Source: DATMBF01 sp035559595
Lineage (GTDB): Bacteria; Bacteroidota; Ignavibacteria; UBA10030
Length of the DNA stretch: 64,000 bases
Assembly: GCA_035559595.1 (NCBI GenBank)
Contig: DATMBF010000011.1
Span: forward strand, 45,275-109,274
Direction: 5' to 3'
The stretch's first letter is position 1. Each line of letters starts with the position of its first letter. Both the position numbers and the translations under genes were made by a program. The notes beneath the pieces were generated by a model that was not told where the DNA came from, ran no database searches, and saw only the letters and a list, made by a program, of their open reading frames with translations. Below, one piece after another: positions 1-7,069 of the stretch.

Positions 1-206
1 TAGAGGAATTCGAGCTCACGCTCGGCCTGGACGAGGTGCCATGACTTCATCAGCCTCTCAACGACCTCGAGTCGTGATGACTCCCCACGGGAGTTTGCGA
101 TTCGCATGACGGCAACGGTAAGGAGGAGAGCGAGAATAGAGCCAGCGAGCAGTTTACCGGCTGGCGTACTTGAAGGTGTGAAGTTCTGAACTGACGCTTG
201 AGCCAT
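1..206 (-). CDS. Partial membrane-anchored protein, N-terminus only
   Basis: An open minus-strand frame begins with ATG at 206-204, inside the 3' end of the anti-sigma gene (53-base overlap), and runs off the left edge without a stop. About 68 residues are visible. Residues 19-36 form one hydrophobic segment (KLLAGSILALLLTVAV), followed by a charged, probably helical stretch rich in Glu, Arg and Leu. I do not recognise the family. Its position directly after a sigma/anti-sigma pair suggests the third member of that operon, often a membrane or secreted effector in such clusters, but this is inference. The overlap is long, so the start is uncertain. Confidence 0.5.
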   Translation of the reverse strand, partial: MAQASVQNFTPSSTPAGKLLAGSILALLLTVAVMRIANSRGESSRLEVVERLMKSWHLVQAERELEFL

Positions 207-765
207 CAGGGAACAGTGCTTGAATGTTCCAAAGATAGAGATTTCCCGCTTCAAACACTACCGATGGAGAAAGTGAAAGCTCAACTCCGGGAACACGCTC
301 CCTGAAGATTACTGTACCATCATTTTTGTAGACAGTTATCTGGTAATATGTGGCACCCTCTACAGCACTCCATCGCAGGCGAGGAGGAGAAGTTACCATC
401 TCGTTATCTCCGGGCGACAGAAGCCGCAGCGGTGACGACTGATCCGATGTTCGGTATTGAGACGATTCGCCGGGCCATGTTGACACGAGCCAGATTCCGG
501 CGCCGACAAAAAGAAGAATTGTTGCGGCGAGGCGAAGCGGTAGACTAAAAAAAGGAGAAGTTCTTTGTTCGATAATGTTTTCTGCACGTTTCAAAGTCTT
601 CTCCGGAATCGGCAGTGAGTTCGTTCGGTGCAACGTTTTGAATGAGACGGCCAGTGTCCTTGAGCAATCAGAACAGGCTGCAAGGTGTTTTTCAACCCTA
701 CCGCGAGCAGCAGAAGAAAGCGTATGGTCAAGATACGATGCTATTTCGTAGTCGGTGAGATGCAA
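154..765 (-). CDS. Zinc-finger anti-sigma factor with periplasmic Fn3-like domain
   Basis: 203 residues. The N-terminal 40 residues carry the anti-sigma zinc-binding signature H27-x3-C31-x2-C34 (KHLAACSDC), as in zf-HC2/ZAS domains that hold ECF sigma factors. A membrane segment follows at about 78-96 (LAATILLFVGAGIWLV). The C-terminal 90 residues, with a PPRLRWSAVEGATYYQITVY motif, resemble a fibronectin-III-like beta domain and should lie outside the membrane. The gene lies 48 bases downstream of a sigma factor gene on the same strand, the usual arrangement, so it probably inhibits that sigma factor and releases it on an envelope signal. The family call is firm; the signal is unknown. Confidence 0.85.
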   Translation of the reverse strand: MHLTDYEIASYLDHTLSSAARGRVEKHLAACSDCSRTLAVSFKTLHRTNSLPIPEKTLKRAENIIEQRTSPFFSLPLRLAATILLFVGAGIWLVSTWPGESSQYRTSDQSSPLRLLSPGDNEMVTSPPRLRWSAVEGATYYQITVYKNDGTVIFRERVPGVELSLSPSVVFEAGNLYLWNIQALFPDGSSVSSELHTFKYASR

Positions 766-813
766 ATGAGGATTCCTTTATGTTATCCTATGGTACGGCC
801 AAGGTGGATCGAA

Positions 814-1593
814 TTACTTGCTCAGGTCCGACGTTGCAAGCAACCTGAGTTTTCGAAGTGCATTCTCCAGTAACGTGTAGACCCTCCTGACTGGTTGAAT
901 CTTCATAATGGCAGCAATCTCCGCGGCAGTCAGATCTTCGTAGAAGCGAAGCCGGATGGCGACTCGCTCTCTTACGGAAAGTTTCTCCAGAGAATTCTCA
1001 AGCCATGCCTCAAGTTCCCCCTGTTCATCAGGAGTATGGATTCCCTCTATCAAGCGAGTGTCGTCAAAAGAAATCTCGACCGGGGAGGATTGAAGCAACT
1101 TCTGTCGGCTTGATCTCGTCAGCGCCGTATGGATTCTCCTCAGTGAGGCTGCGACAGAGGAAGAAAAGCCATTTCGCCTGAGCCTCACATGAGATTCGAT
1201 CTCATCCAGCGCGAAGCCTTTCCAATACCAGAGATTGAAGACTTCTCGATCGAAAGCCGACATCCTGAGAAGTGCTTGCGGATAGCGTTTCCGGCCGTGT
1301 GAGGCGCGGTACGCTTCCACGCAGAGGTTCTGTACAACTACCGTTAGCCATGTTGAAAGCTTGGGTGCGCGATGCTTGTGGTGAGGGTCGAACGTTCTCA
1401 GTGAGGCGAAATCGTTGTCGGCAAGCTTGGAACAAACAAAAAGATACTTGTCCATGACATTGTCATGATCTCGTTCGAAAGTCCAAATGATCTTCAGAAA
1501 GAGGTTAGAGTACTGCCGAAGGAACTCACGCCACGCCGTTTTCGTGCGTTCTCCTCCGGCAAAAAGCTCGTTGAGAAGTTCACGATCCGTCAT
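814..1593 (-). CDS. RNA polymerase ECF-type sigma factor, two HTH regions
   Basis: 259 residues, longer than a typical ECF sigma factor of about 190. The N-terminal half resembles sigma region 2 (LSTWLTVVVQNLCVEAYRA near residues 80-98). A first region-4-like helix-turn-helix lies at about 108-155 (SAFDREVFNLWYWKGFALDE). A second, clearer one is at about 200-250 (LSVRERVAIRLRF, then LTAAEIAAIM). The two align with each other, so region 4 may be duplicated. No strong Shine-Dalgarno precedes the ATG at 1593. The adjacent downstream zinc-finger anti-sigma gene supports the assignment. It should direct transcription of an envelope-response regulon, probably including its own operon. Confidence 0.85.
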   Translation of the reverse strand: MTDRELLNELFAGGERTKTAWREFLRQYSNLFLKIIWTFERDHDNVMDKYLFVCSKLADNDFASLRTFDPHHKHRAPKLSTWLTVVVQNLCVEAYRASHGRKRYPQALLRMSAFDREVFNLWYWKGFALDEIESHVRLRRNGFSSSVAASLRRIHTALTRSSRQKLLQSSPVEISFDDTRLIEGIHTPDEQGELEAWLENSLEKLSVRERVAIRLRFYEDLTAAEIAAIMKIQPVRRVYTLLENALRKLRLLATSDLSK

Positions 1594-1729
1594 AGAGTAA
1601 GAGCCGGGGAATGTATCGTGGCGTGAAAGTAAAGAGAAAGTGCATAACCGGCAAGTGATCGAAATCAGAGGAGAACCTTTGCCGTCGGATTGCCGTAAAA
1701 ATCGAATAACAGAGCTCCAAAGGCAATTC

Positions 1730-2380
1730 TTAGGAGTGTCGAATCATCACGACCCCCAACCAGACTCCCCACGCGATCGCAAAGAAGATCCCGACAAACT
1801 GAAGCACCGGAATGACAAACGTCATCATCCCGATGAGACCAGCGATCATGAGCAGGTAGGAGAGTCCTCTGGGCAGACCGTTTGTTTTCAGGCCGGCCGA
1901 GCCGATCAGTAGCGTGAAGATACCCGATGAGAAGAGATAAGCATAGAAGGTGGCATAGTCGATGAAAAGAATCGCGCGGTAGCTGGTCACAACGTCGGGT
2001 CTGTCTGCTGCATAGAGATTGGCAAGCTGAGGGTAGGCGGTGAACGCAAGAATGGCGTTGATCAGGAAACACGCGCTGGCGATAGACGCCGCAGGAATTG
2101 CCAGCCGAATATGATTGGCTGCCGCTTCTCCGAACCGATCGCGCAATCCCATCGCAATCAGGAGGATGACGATACAAGAGATGATTGCTGATGCGGAGGT
2201 CACCGCAATCCCGATTCGATTCCCCTTTATACCTTCAAGTATCTCTGAGGGCTCCTGCATCTCATTGGGAACGACTGCGCCGATGGACGGGAAGATGAAG
2301 AAGAAACAAAGGAGCAGAACAACGAGCAGAACGGCCTGCGTAAGTGCTGCGTACCCTCCGAGTCGCTGAAGAGCGGTCAT
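1730..2380 (-). CDS. DUF4386 family integral membrane protein
   Basis: 216 residues opening with the family-typical ALQRLGGYAAL, followed by about six hydrophobic segments (for example AVLLVVLLLCFFFIFPS at about 16-32 and SYLLMIAGLIGMMTFVIPV near residue 175). This matches the DUF4386 family of small polytopic membrane proteins, whose biochemical role is not known. A strong ribosome binding site (GGAAGGAGATC) precedes the ATG at 2380. It starts 33 bases after the stop of the DUF5916 gene on the same strand and may be cotranscribed with it. Confidence 0.8.
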   Translation of the reverse strand: MTALQRLGGYAALTQAVLLVVLLLCFFFIFPSIGAVVPNEMQEPSEILEGIKGNRIGIAVTSASAIISCIVILLIAMGLRDRFGEAAANHIRLAIPAASIASACFLINAILAFTAYPQLANLYAADRPDVVTSYRAILFIDYATFYAYLFSSGIFTLLIGSAGLKTNGLPRGLSYLLMIAGLIGMMTFVIPVLQFVGIFFAIAWGVWLGVVMIRHS

Positions 2381-2413
2381 GGCTGATCTCCTTCCGTAAG
2401 TGACGGGGGCTCT

Positions 2414-4564
2414 CTACAACCGCCAAAGATACGACATTTTGAAGAAAAATCCCCGCCGGCTTTCCAGGAACCGATCAGCGTTGACGTATGCACCATTCTC
2501 CCATGCGATGCGCTGGTAGAGCGAGCCGTAACCCGCGTGAAGCACGGTGCCGGGAATATATGTGAATGATGCAAGAAAATCGGTCAACAGCGTTCGGCGA
2601 AACTTGTTGTATTCGGCGATGGCGCGGAAGAAGAGGTAATGGTTGAACTGGTAAGTCAATCTGCCCCGCATGATGGGATACTCGTAAAGCTTCTCTCCAT
2701 CCGATTCACGGTAGAAGTCGACATACGTTACACTCGCATTTGCCTCGAGTTGATTCCAGGGTTGATAGACAATCGATCCCGTTATCCTGCTGCTTCGACC
2801 CTGGTAGGGATTGGAGGAGAAGAAGATGGCATTTGCCCGTCGATAGGAGATGCTGGCGTTGAGTTGGCGAAGAAACTGTCCTCCTCCGGAAATTGTGAAG
2901 CCGTCGGTCTTGAACCGTTGGCCGAGGAAGATTTCCGTCGAATAGCTGTAGGTTCCGCCGGCGCTGAGCGCGCCCGGAAGAGTGACGTTGAGAGCAAGCG
3001 AGTTCGATGTTTCCCAGAGCGAGCTCGGCTCATCGCGAGTTTGAGAGGATGAGAGGGAAATCGTGATCCTCCGGAAGAATGAAGAGGATGGATAGAATTT
3101 CGGTCTGATGAGTCCGCTAAACGCAAGGATTCCCGTCCGTGTGACATAACCGGCCTCAGCATTGAAATTCCTGGAGAGCTTGTCGAGATCCACGTGCACG
3201 TCGAGGTCGCGAGTTCCATAGCGATAGCCAGCCGAAACGGAGTGTCCGTCGAGAGCTGGCATGCCCGAACTCTTGGTTTCGGAGAAAAGTCCTTGATACT
3301 CAACGTAGCTTGATTGATCGAGACGGACGAAGCCATCGGTGCCAATCACACGATTAGAGTGGTCACTCAATTCGCGCGCCGTTCCGATTGCGCCGAAATA
3401 GCTATCATCATCAAGAGCATATTTGTAGCGAAGGATGGGGAAGTGGGCCTTCGCACCGATCGGCTTTGATTGAGCATCGAGGAGCTCATCAACGGCATAG
3501 ATGGAAGCAAGGGTGCTTCGCTTATCTAACTTCCCCGAAAGTTTTAGACCAATCAGAGGATTCACAATTGTCCTTGTGTGAACGACCTGATTCCCCCCTG
3601 TTGCTGCGAGATTGAAGATCTCGCTTCCCTCCAAAAAGAAGGGTCGCTTCTCCGGAAAGAAGAGTCCAAATCTCAAGTTTACGTCGACTTGTCCCGCATC
3701 GGCCTCGACCTGACTGAAATCTGGGTTATAGGTCCCATCGAGGATGAGGTTGGAGGTGATACCATACTTCAACGTGAGGCCGAATTCCCCCCTTCCTTCT
3801 TCACGGAGGAGACTGTTTTCCTGCAGACGATACTTTTGTCCATACGTAACGGCGGGAAGGACTTCGAACACGGTATAGTGTTTCACATCGTAAAATTCCA
3901 TCGGCAACATCTGAATGAGGAACTGGTATCCTTTTTTGGGGTCGAGAGGTGGATACGTTCCCTGTTCGGAACGGCGACTGACGCGACGTTCGAAAATTAC
4001 TCCCATCGTTACCGGGTTGGTGTCGGCATAGCGAATGCTTTTGAGGGGAATTTGCACTTCCACGATATACCCCTCCTCATCGATTTGTCCGGCACTGTAC
4101 CAGACCATATCGAAACTGTGATCTTCGCTTCCCGCCGCGAAACGGCTATCTCCTTGCACGCCGAGAGGATTCACATAGAATCCATAGAGAGCTTGTTGGT
4201 CGTTGAAGGAATCGAGATTGATGCATATCCAATCATGTGCGCGATAATTATCGCGTGCGGTGATTTCGGCTTTGATCGTCTTGGGGTCGGGATCGAAGCA
4301 GCGGAATGCGAAGTAGATGTTCTCTTCGTCGTATGCGGTATAGACGACAGTCGATTCGGGCATAACCTTGCCGAAATCCGGCGCGAATGTGCGAAAGGAG
4401 GTGACTGAGGGGGCCGTTTCCCAGATTGGATCATCGAGCCGACCGTCGATCACGGGAGGGGATGAGACTCTTCTTGGCTTGAGTGGGTCAATTGCCAGTG
4501 CAGTGTTAAGAGTGAATACCGTGAGAACAATAATGCCGAGGAATCGTTGCAGTAGAAGTGTCAC
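2414..4564 (-). CDS. DUF5916 protein with CBM9-like N-terminal domain
   Basis: 716 residues with a signal peptide (LGIIVLTVFTLNTALA). Residues of about 30-215 form the family-9 carbohydrate-binding-like domain (PPVIDGRLDDPIWETAP, then YTAYDEENIYFAFRCFD). The rest is the DUF5916 region, rich in alternating aromatic and hydrophobic beta strands (FSQVEADAGQVDVNLRF, FFPEKRPFFLEGSEIF) and probably an outer-membrane beta-barrel. Substrates of the family are unknown; polysaccharide or glycoconjugate binding is a guess from the N-terminal domain. The start is a GTG at 4564, seven bases after AGGAG. Two perfect inverted repeats lie upstream at 4604-4658. Confidence 0.87.
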   Translation of the reverse strand: MTLLLQRFLGIIVLTVFTLNTALAIDPLKPRRVSSPPVIDGRLDDPIWETAPSVTSFRTFAPDFGKVMPESTVVYTAYDEENIYFAFRCFDPDPKTIKAEITARDNYRAHDWICINLDSFNDQQALYGFYVNPLGVQGDSRFAAGSEDHSFDMVWYSAGQIDEEGYIVEVQIPLKSIRYADTNPVTMGVIFERRVSRRSEQGTYPPLDPKKGYQFLIQMLPMEFYDVKHYTVFEVLPAVTYGQKYRLQENSLLREEGRGEFGLTLKYGITSNLILDGTYNPDFSQVEADAGQVDVNLRFGLFFPEKRPFFLEGSEIFNLAATGGNQVVHTRTIVNPLIGLKLSGKLDKRSTLASIYAVDELLDAQSKPIGAKAHFPILRYKYALDDDSYFGAIGTARELSDHSNRVIGTDGFVRLDQSSYVEYQGLFSETKSSGMPALDGHSVSAGYRYGTRDLDVHVDLDKLSRNFNAEAGYVTRTGILAFSGLIRPKFYPSSSFFRRITISLSSSQTRDEPSSLWETSNSLALNVTLPGALSAGGTYSYSTEIFLGQRFKTDGFTISGGGQFLRQLNASISYRRANAIFFSSNPYQGRSSRITGSIVYQPWNQLEANASVTYVDFYRESDGEKLYEYPIMRGRLTYQFNHYLFFRAIAEYNKFRRTLLTDFLASFTYIPGTVLHAGYGSLYQRIAWENGAYVNADRFLESRRGFFFKMSYLWRL

Positions 4565-4603
4565 TGAGTCTCCTGGATGAATAAGGGGTGAAATCTATAC
4601 GGC

Positions 4604-4658
4604 TCTGCAACCTCAAGAGTTGCAGAAAACGGCTCACCATGGTTATTGTTAATAACCA
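4604..4658. promoter_or_regulatory. Two adjacent perfect inverted repeats
   Basis: TCTGCAAC-N7-GTTGCAGA occupies 4604-4626 and TGGTTATT-GTT-AATAACCA occupies 4640-4658, each with perfect 8-base arms. They sit between the stop of the DUF1801/YdeI gene (4704) and the GTG start of the DUF5916 gene (4564). Neither is followed by a T-run on the minus strand, so an operator or an mRNA processing/stability structure is at least as likely as an intrinsic terminator. Confidence 0.6.
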
Positions 4659-4703
4659 CTATTTGAAGAGCAAGTCTTCTTTGTTGAAGACGAGGGCAGT
4701 TGG

Positions 4704-5300
4704 TTACTTCATGTATTTCCAATTCCTCGGTTTGCCTTCTGCCAGCCATTCGATTGCCGTCGCAAGGCGTCTTGATCTTGTCTCCTCGCTTTTTGTCTCA
4801 GTGACCCACTCAACATAGTCTTTCTTGTTGCTGTAGCTGAAATTGTTGAACGTCGCAAGTGCTGTTTTGTTCTTCTGCAACGCAGCTTTGAAGTAAGAAG
4901 GGATTCTCAACGGTTTTTTTTCGGCGGGACGAGTGCGTGCAACCTTCACCCCGGCATCGTTGAGTTCTGCCGCTTTCTGAATGAGCTTGATAAGCCTGGA
5001 ATCGCTCGGCAAGTCCTTCAGTGAAGTAATCCTCCCAAAGCTTCCCATTGCCCCTTTGGAACCGGGATCAGTGCCGAGGAGGAGTCTCTCCTTCCAGAAT
5101 CCGAAAGCACAGTGCTGCTTGAACGATGCCATACTGCAGAGCATACCCTTGCAGTCGAAGTGCGGGAAGCTCCACTTCATCGTCTCCTCAACATCCGGCA
5201 CCGCTTTGTGGACAAGGGAGCGAAGGTGATTCAGAATAGGCTTTGCAAAGTCGGCCGATTTGGCAATATATGCATCAACGCGCGGGTCTTTGGTGCCCAT
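4704..5300 (-). CDS. DUF1801/YdeI-OmdA family protein
   Basis: 198 residues. The N-terminal half matches DUF1801 (DPRVDAYIAKS, then MKWSFPHFDCKGMLCSMASF), and the C-terminal half matches the OmdA/YdeI bacteriocin-protection region (SYFKAAL, DYVEWVTETKSEETRSRRL). The two-part layout is that of YdeI/OmpD-associated proteins. The molecular function is not established. The frame is open further upstream, but that part overlaps the next gene and is not family-like. The ATG at 5300 follows GGAGGACTCCCA, a good ribosome binding site, and was chosen for that reason. Confidence 0.85.
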   Translation of the reverse strand: MGTKDPRVDAYIAKSADFAKPILNHLRSLVHKAVPDVEETMKWSFPHFDCKGMLCSMASFKQHCAFGFWKERLLLGTDPGSKGAMGSFGRITSLKDLPSDSRLIKLIQKAAELNDAGVKVARTRPAEKKPLRIPSYFKAALQKNKTALATFNNFSYSNKKDYVEWVTETKSEETRSRRLATAIEWLAEGKPRNWKYMK

Positions 5301-5320
5301 TGGGAGTCCTCCGTTATTTG

Positions 5321-5357
5321 AGCACGTCGGCTGATCAGCGAAACAGCGTGTCGTGCT
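5321..5357. repeat. Short intergenic GCTGA-type repeat, copy A
   Basis: This stretch between two minus-strand genes holds the outer inverted repeat AGCACG/CGTGCT and an inner perfect palindrome GCTGATCAGC (5330-5339). On the minus strand it reads ACACGCTG...CGCTGATCAGC. Very similar words recur at the next junctions (5982-6014 and 7001-7040). Confidence 0.5.
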
Positions 5358-5961
5358 ACTCAGCCACAATATACGAAACTTCCTCGACCATACGGTTCTT
5401 CCGAAGCTGACGAACCGCCTGTTCATCTTTTCCTTTCGGCACATTGATGACAAGCTGGTTTGGAGATTTCTTAATTTGAACATCCTTGAGTTCAACGATT
5501 GCGTTGATGAAATCAAGGATCTCTTCTTTCTTTGCCGAGCTGGAGAAATGAATCGAGTGCATAAATCGTGGAAACGAGATCGTGTCTGGAAACGCTTTTG
5601 CCTGCTCAGGGTACAACTCCTTCATCTTTTGCAAGCTGATTTCACGGACACGTCCCATATCGGTATGAATGATTCTGACAAAAGCCGGGTGTTCTCTCAG
5701 TCTTTTCAGCGATTCAGCCGATAGTGAGTCGTTCGAATGGGCTATGACTACAACAGGCTTGAATCTCGATTCTGCGATTGAATATCCAAGCCCTATGATC
5801 GCCCTCGTGGCGTGTTCCTCGGAAACGGTGTCCTTGAACAAGACCGAAAGTTTGCCTTCCACGATCTTCTTTGTATCGGGTATTCGCATTTCGACTGTTT
5901 GGGACAAGCCCGATGAACATAGCGTCAGAAGGATTGCGAATGGAAGAAACACGGTTTTCAT
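5356..5961 (-). CDS. Secreted protein with duplicated alpha/beta domain
   Basis: 201 residues with a clear signal peptide (VFLPFAILLTLCSSGLSQ). The mature part falls into two similar units, about 37-100 and 131-197. Each has a beta strand (KLSVLF; HSIHF), a helix starting with EE (EEHATRAIIGLGY; EEILDFINAIVEL), a beta strand (KPVVVIA; NQLVINV), a second helix (SAESLKRLREHP; DEQAVRQLRKNR) and a final strand. This order suggests two ferredoxin-like folds, such as inhibitor-I9/prodomain modules, but I cannot name a family. A strong ribosome binding site (AAGGAGGGG) precedes the ATG at 5961. Function is unknown. Confidence 0.75.
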   Translation of the reverse strand: MKTVFLPFAILLTLCSSGLSQTVEMRIPDTKKIVEGKLSVLFKDTVSEEHATRAIIGLGYSIAESRFKPVVVIAHSNDSLSAESLKRLREHPAFVRIIHTDMGRVREISLQKMKELYPEQAKAFPDTISFPRFMHSIHFSSSAKKEEILDFINAIVELKDVQIKKSPNQLVINVPKGKDEQAVRQLRKNRMVEEVSYIVAE

Positions 5962-5981
5962 AGGTCCCCTCCTTGTTGTAG

Positions 5982-6014
5982 CGGTTCAGCAGATCAGCAA
6001 AGTGAGCGTGTCAG
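5982..6014. repeat. Short intergenic GCTGA-type repeat, copy B
   Basis: On the minus strand this reads GCTGACACGCTCACTTTGCT followed by GATCTGCTGAAC, closely matching copy A (ACACGCTG..CGCTGATC.GC). It covers the stop codon of the acetyltransferase gene and ends about 20 bases before the start of the secreted protein gene. Confidence 0.5.
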
Positions 6015-6610
6015 CTTGCCGATTTCGGTGTGGCTAACATACTCTCAAGTCTCTTCTTCACCTCAGGCCATTCGCTTTCGATGATGCTGAAGTAGACCGA
6101 ATGGCGGTAACGTCCAGCCTGAGTAATCATATGGTTTCGGAACATACCCTCTTCTTTGGCTCCGATTCTCAGTAGAGCGTTGCGCGATTGCTGATTGAGT
6201 GAATCCGTCTTGAACTCGACCCGGATGCAGCCGAGGGTTTCGAAAGCGTGTCGAAGGAGGAGATACTTCGCTTCTGTGTTGATGGCGGTTCGTTGCCAGG
6301 GGCGCGCGACCCACGTCCAGCCGATTTCCAGGCGGCGATGTTCCCTCTCGATGTTGGCATATCGGGTGCTGCCCACAGCTTTGCCCGAAGCTCTCTCGAT
6401 GAGAGCAAATGGGAGAGCCGTCCCCTCGCGCTGCCATTCGAGCGCAGTTTCGATGTAGGAGCGCATTTCGTCTTTGGTTTGGATATTTGCGGTGGTGAAT
6501 TTCCACAAGTCGGGATCGAGTCCGACTTCACACAAAGGGTCAACATGCGCGAGCGAAAGTGGTTCGAGTCGGACGGAATTCCCCTCAAGCGTCAGCGGAA
6601 CAATGTGCAT
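6011..6610 (-). CDS. GNAT family N-acetyltransferase (RimJ/RimL-like)
   Basis: 199 residues from the ATG at 6610. The opening (LEGNSVRLEPLSLAHVDPL), the central IGWTWVARPWQRTAINTEAK and the late RVEFKTDSLNQQSRNALLRI match GNAT acetyltransferases of the RimJ/RimL type, which move an acetyl group from acetyl-CoA to an amino group. The substrate cannot be told. The open frame extends 40 codons upstream, but that stretch is unlike the family and was excluded. There is no obvious ribosome binding site at 6610. Confidence 0.85.
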   Translation of the reverse strand: MHIVPLTLEGNSVRLEPLSLAHVDPLCEVGLDPDLWKFTTANIQTKDEMRSYIETALEWQREGTALPFALIERASGKAVGSTRYANIEREHRRLEIGWTWVARPWQRTAINTEAKYLLLRHAFETLGCIRVEFKTDSLNQQSRNALLRIGAKEEGMFRNHMITQAGRYRHSVYFSIIESEWPEVKKRLESMLATPKSAS

Positions 6611-6760
6611 CGATGAATGTCTGTGTGGCAAAAGCGAATCAAGGTGTCGATGCTCTGTGCGATGGACCCCTCTTACTTCTTCAAACGCCCTTTCGGCTCC
6701 AGTTTGACGATAAACTCCAAAGAATGACAAGTATCACACTCCCCCTTCGTGAGATCAAGA

Positions 6761-6970
6761 TCAGTCCTCGAGCGTGAATCCGATTTTGATCGTCACTTGC
6801 CAGGTGGAGACTTTTCCGTTCTCGAGATGGGCGCGAGTATCGATGACTTCAAGCCAGCGCATATTCCGCACGGTTTTTGCTGCTCTCGCCACGGCGTTCT
6901 GGATTGCTTCTTCGATACTCTTGGATGATGTTCCAGTCAGCTCAATGTGCTTATAGATATGGTCAGGCAT
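6761..6970 (-). CDS. Dodecin family flavin-binding protein
   Basis: 69 residues, the full length of a dodecin: IYKHIELTGTSSKSIEEAI, then MRWLEVIDTRAHLENGKV and WQVTIKIGF. Dodecins form hollow dodecamers that store or buffer flavins. The flavin-stacking Trp is present in RWLEV. AAGGAG lies eight bases before the ATG at 6970. Confidence 0.93.
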   Translation of the reverse strand: MPDHIYKHIELTGTSSKSIEEAIQNAVARAAKTVRNMRWLEVIDTRAHLENGKVSTWQVTIKIGFTLED

Positions 6971-7000
6971 GGAAGGTTCTCCTTAGACACATTAGTTTCT

Positions 7001-7040
7001 CAGCATGTCAGCGAGTCAGGTGGTCATCTTGTCAGCGAGC
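7001..7040. repeat. Short intergenic GCTGA-type repeat, copy C
   Basis: This stretch contains a direct repeat TGTCAGCGAG at 7006-7015 and 7030-7039 (24-base period), between the propeller-amidohydrolase stop and the dodecin start. On the minus strand the words read CTCGCTGACA, related to copies A and B. Confidence 0.5.
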
Positions 7041-7069
7041 AAGTGTGCGCGATGCCAATATTCCAATCA

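Noticed and set aside
3578..4408. Plus-strand open frame of 276 codons
   Set aside because: It lies entirely inside the DUF5916 gene on the other strand, has no recognisable domain or ribosome binding site, and is an antisense shadow.
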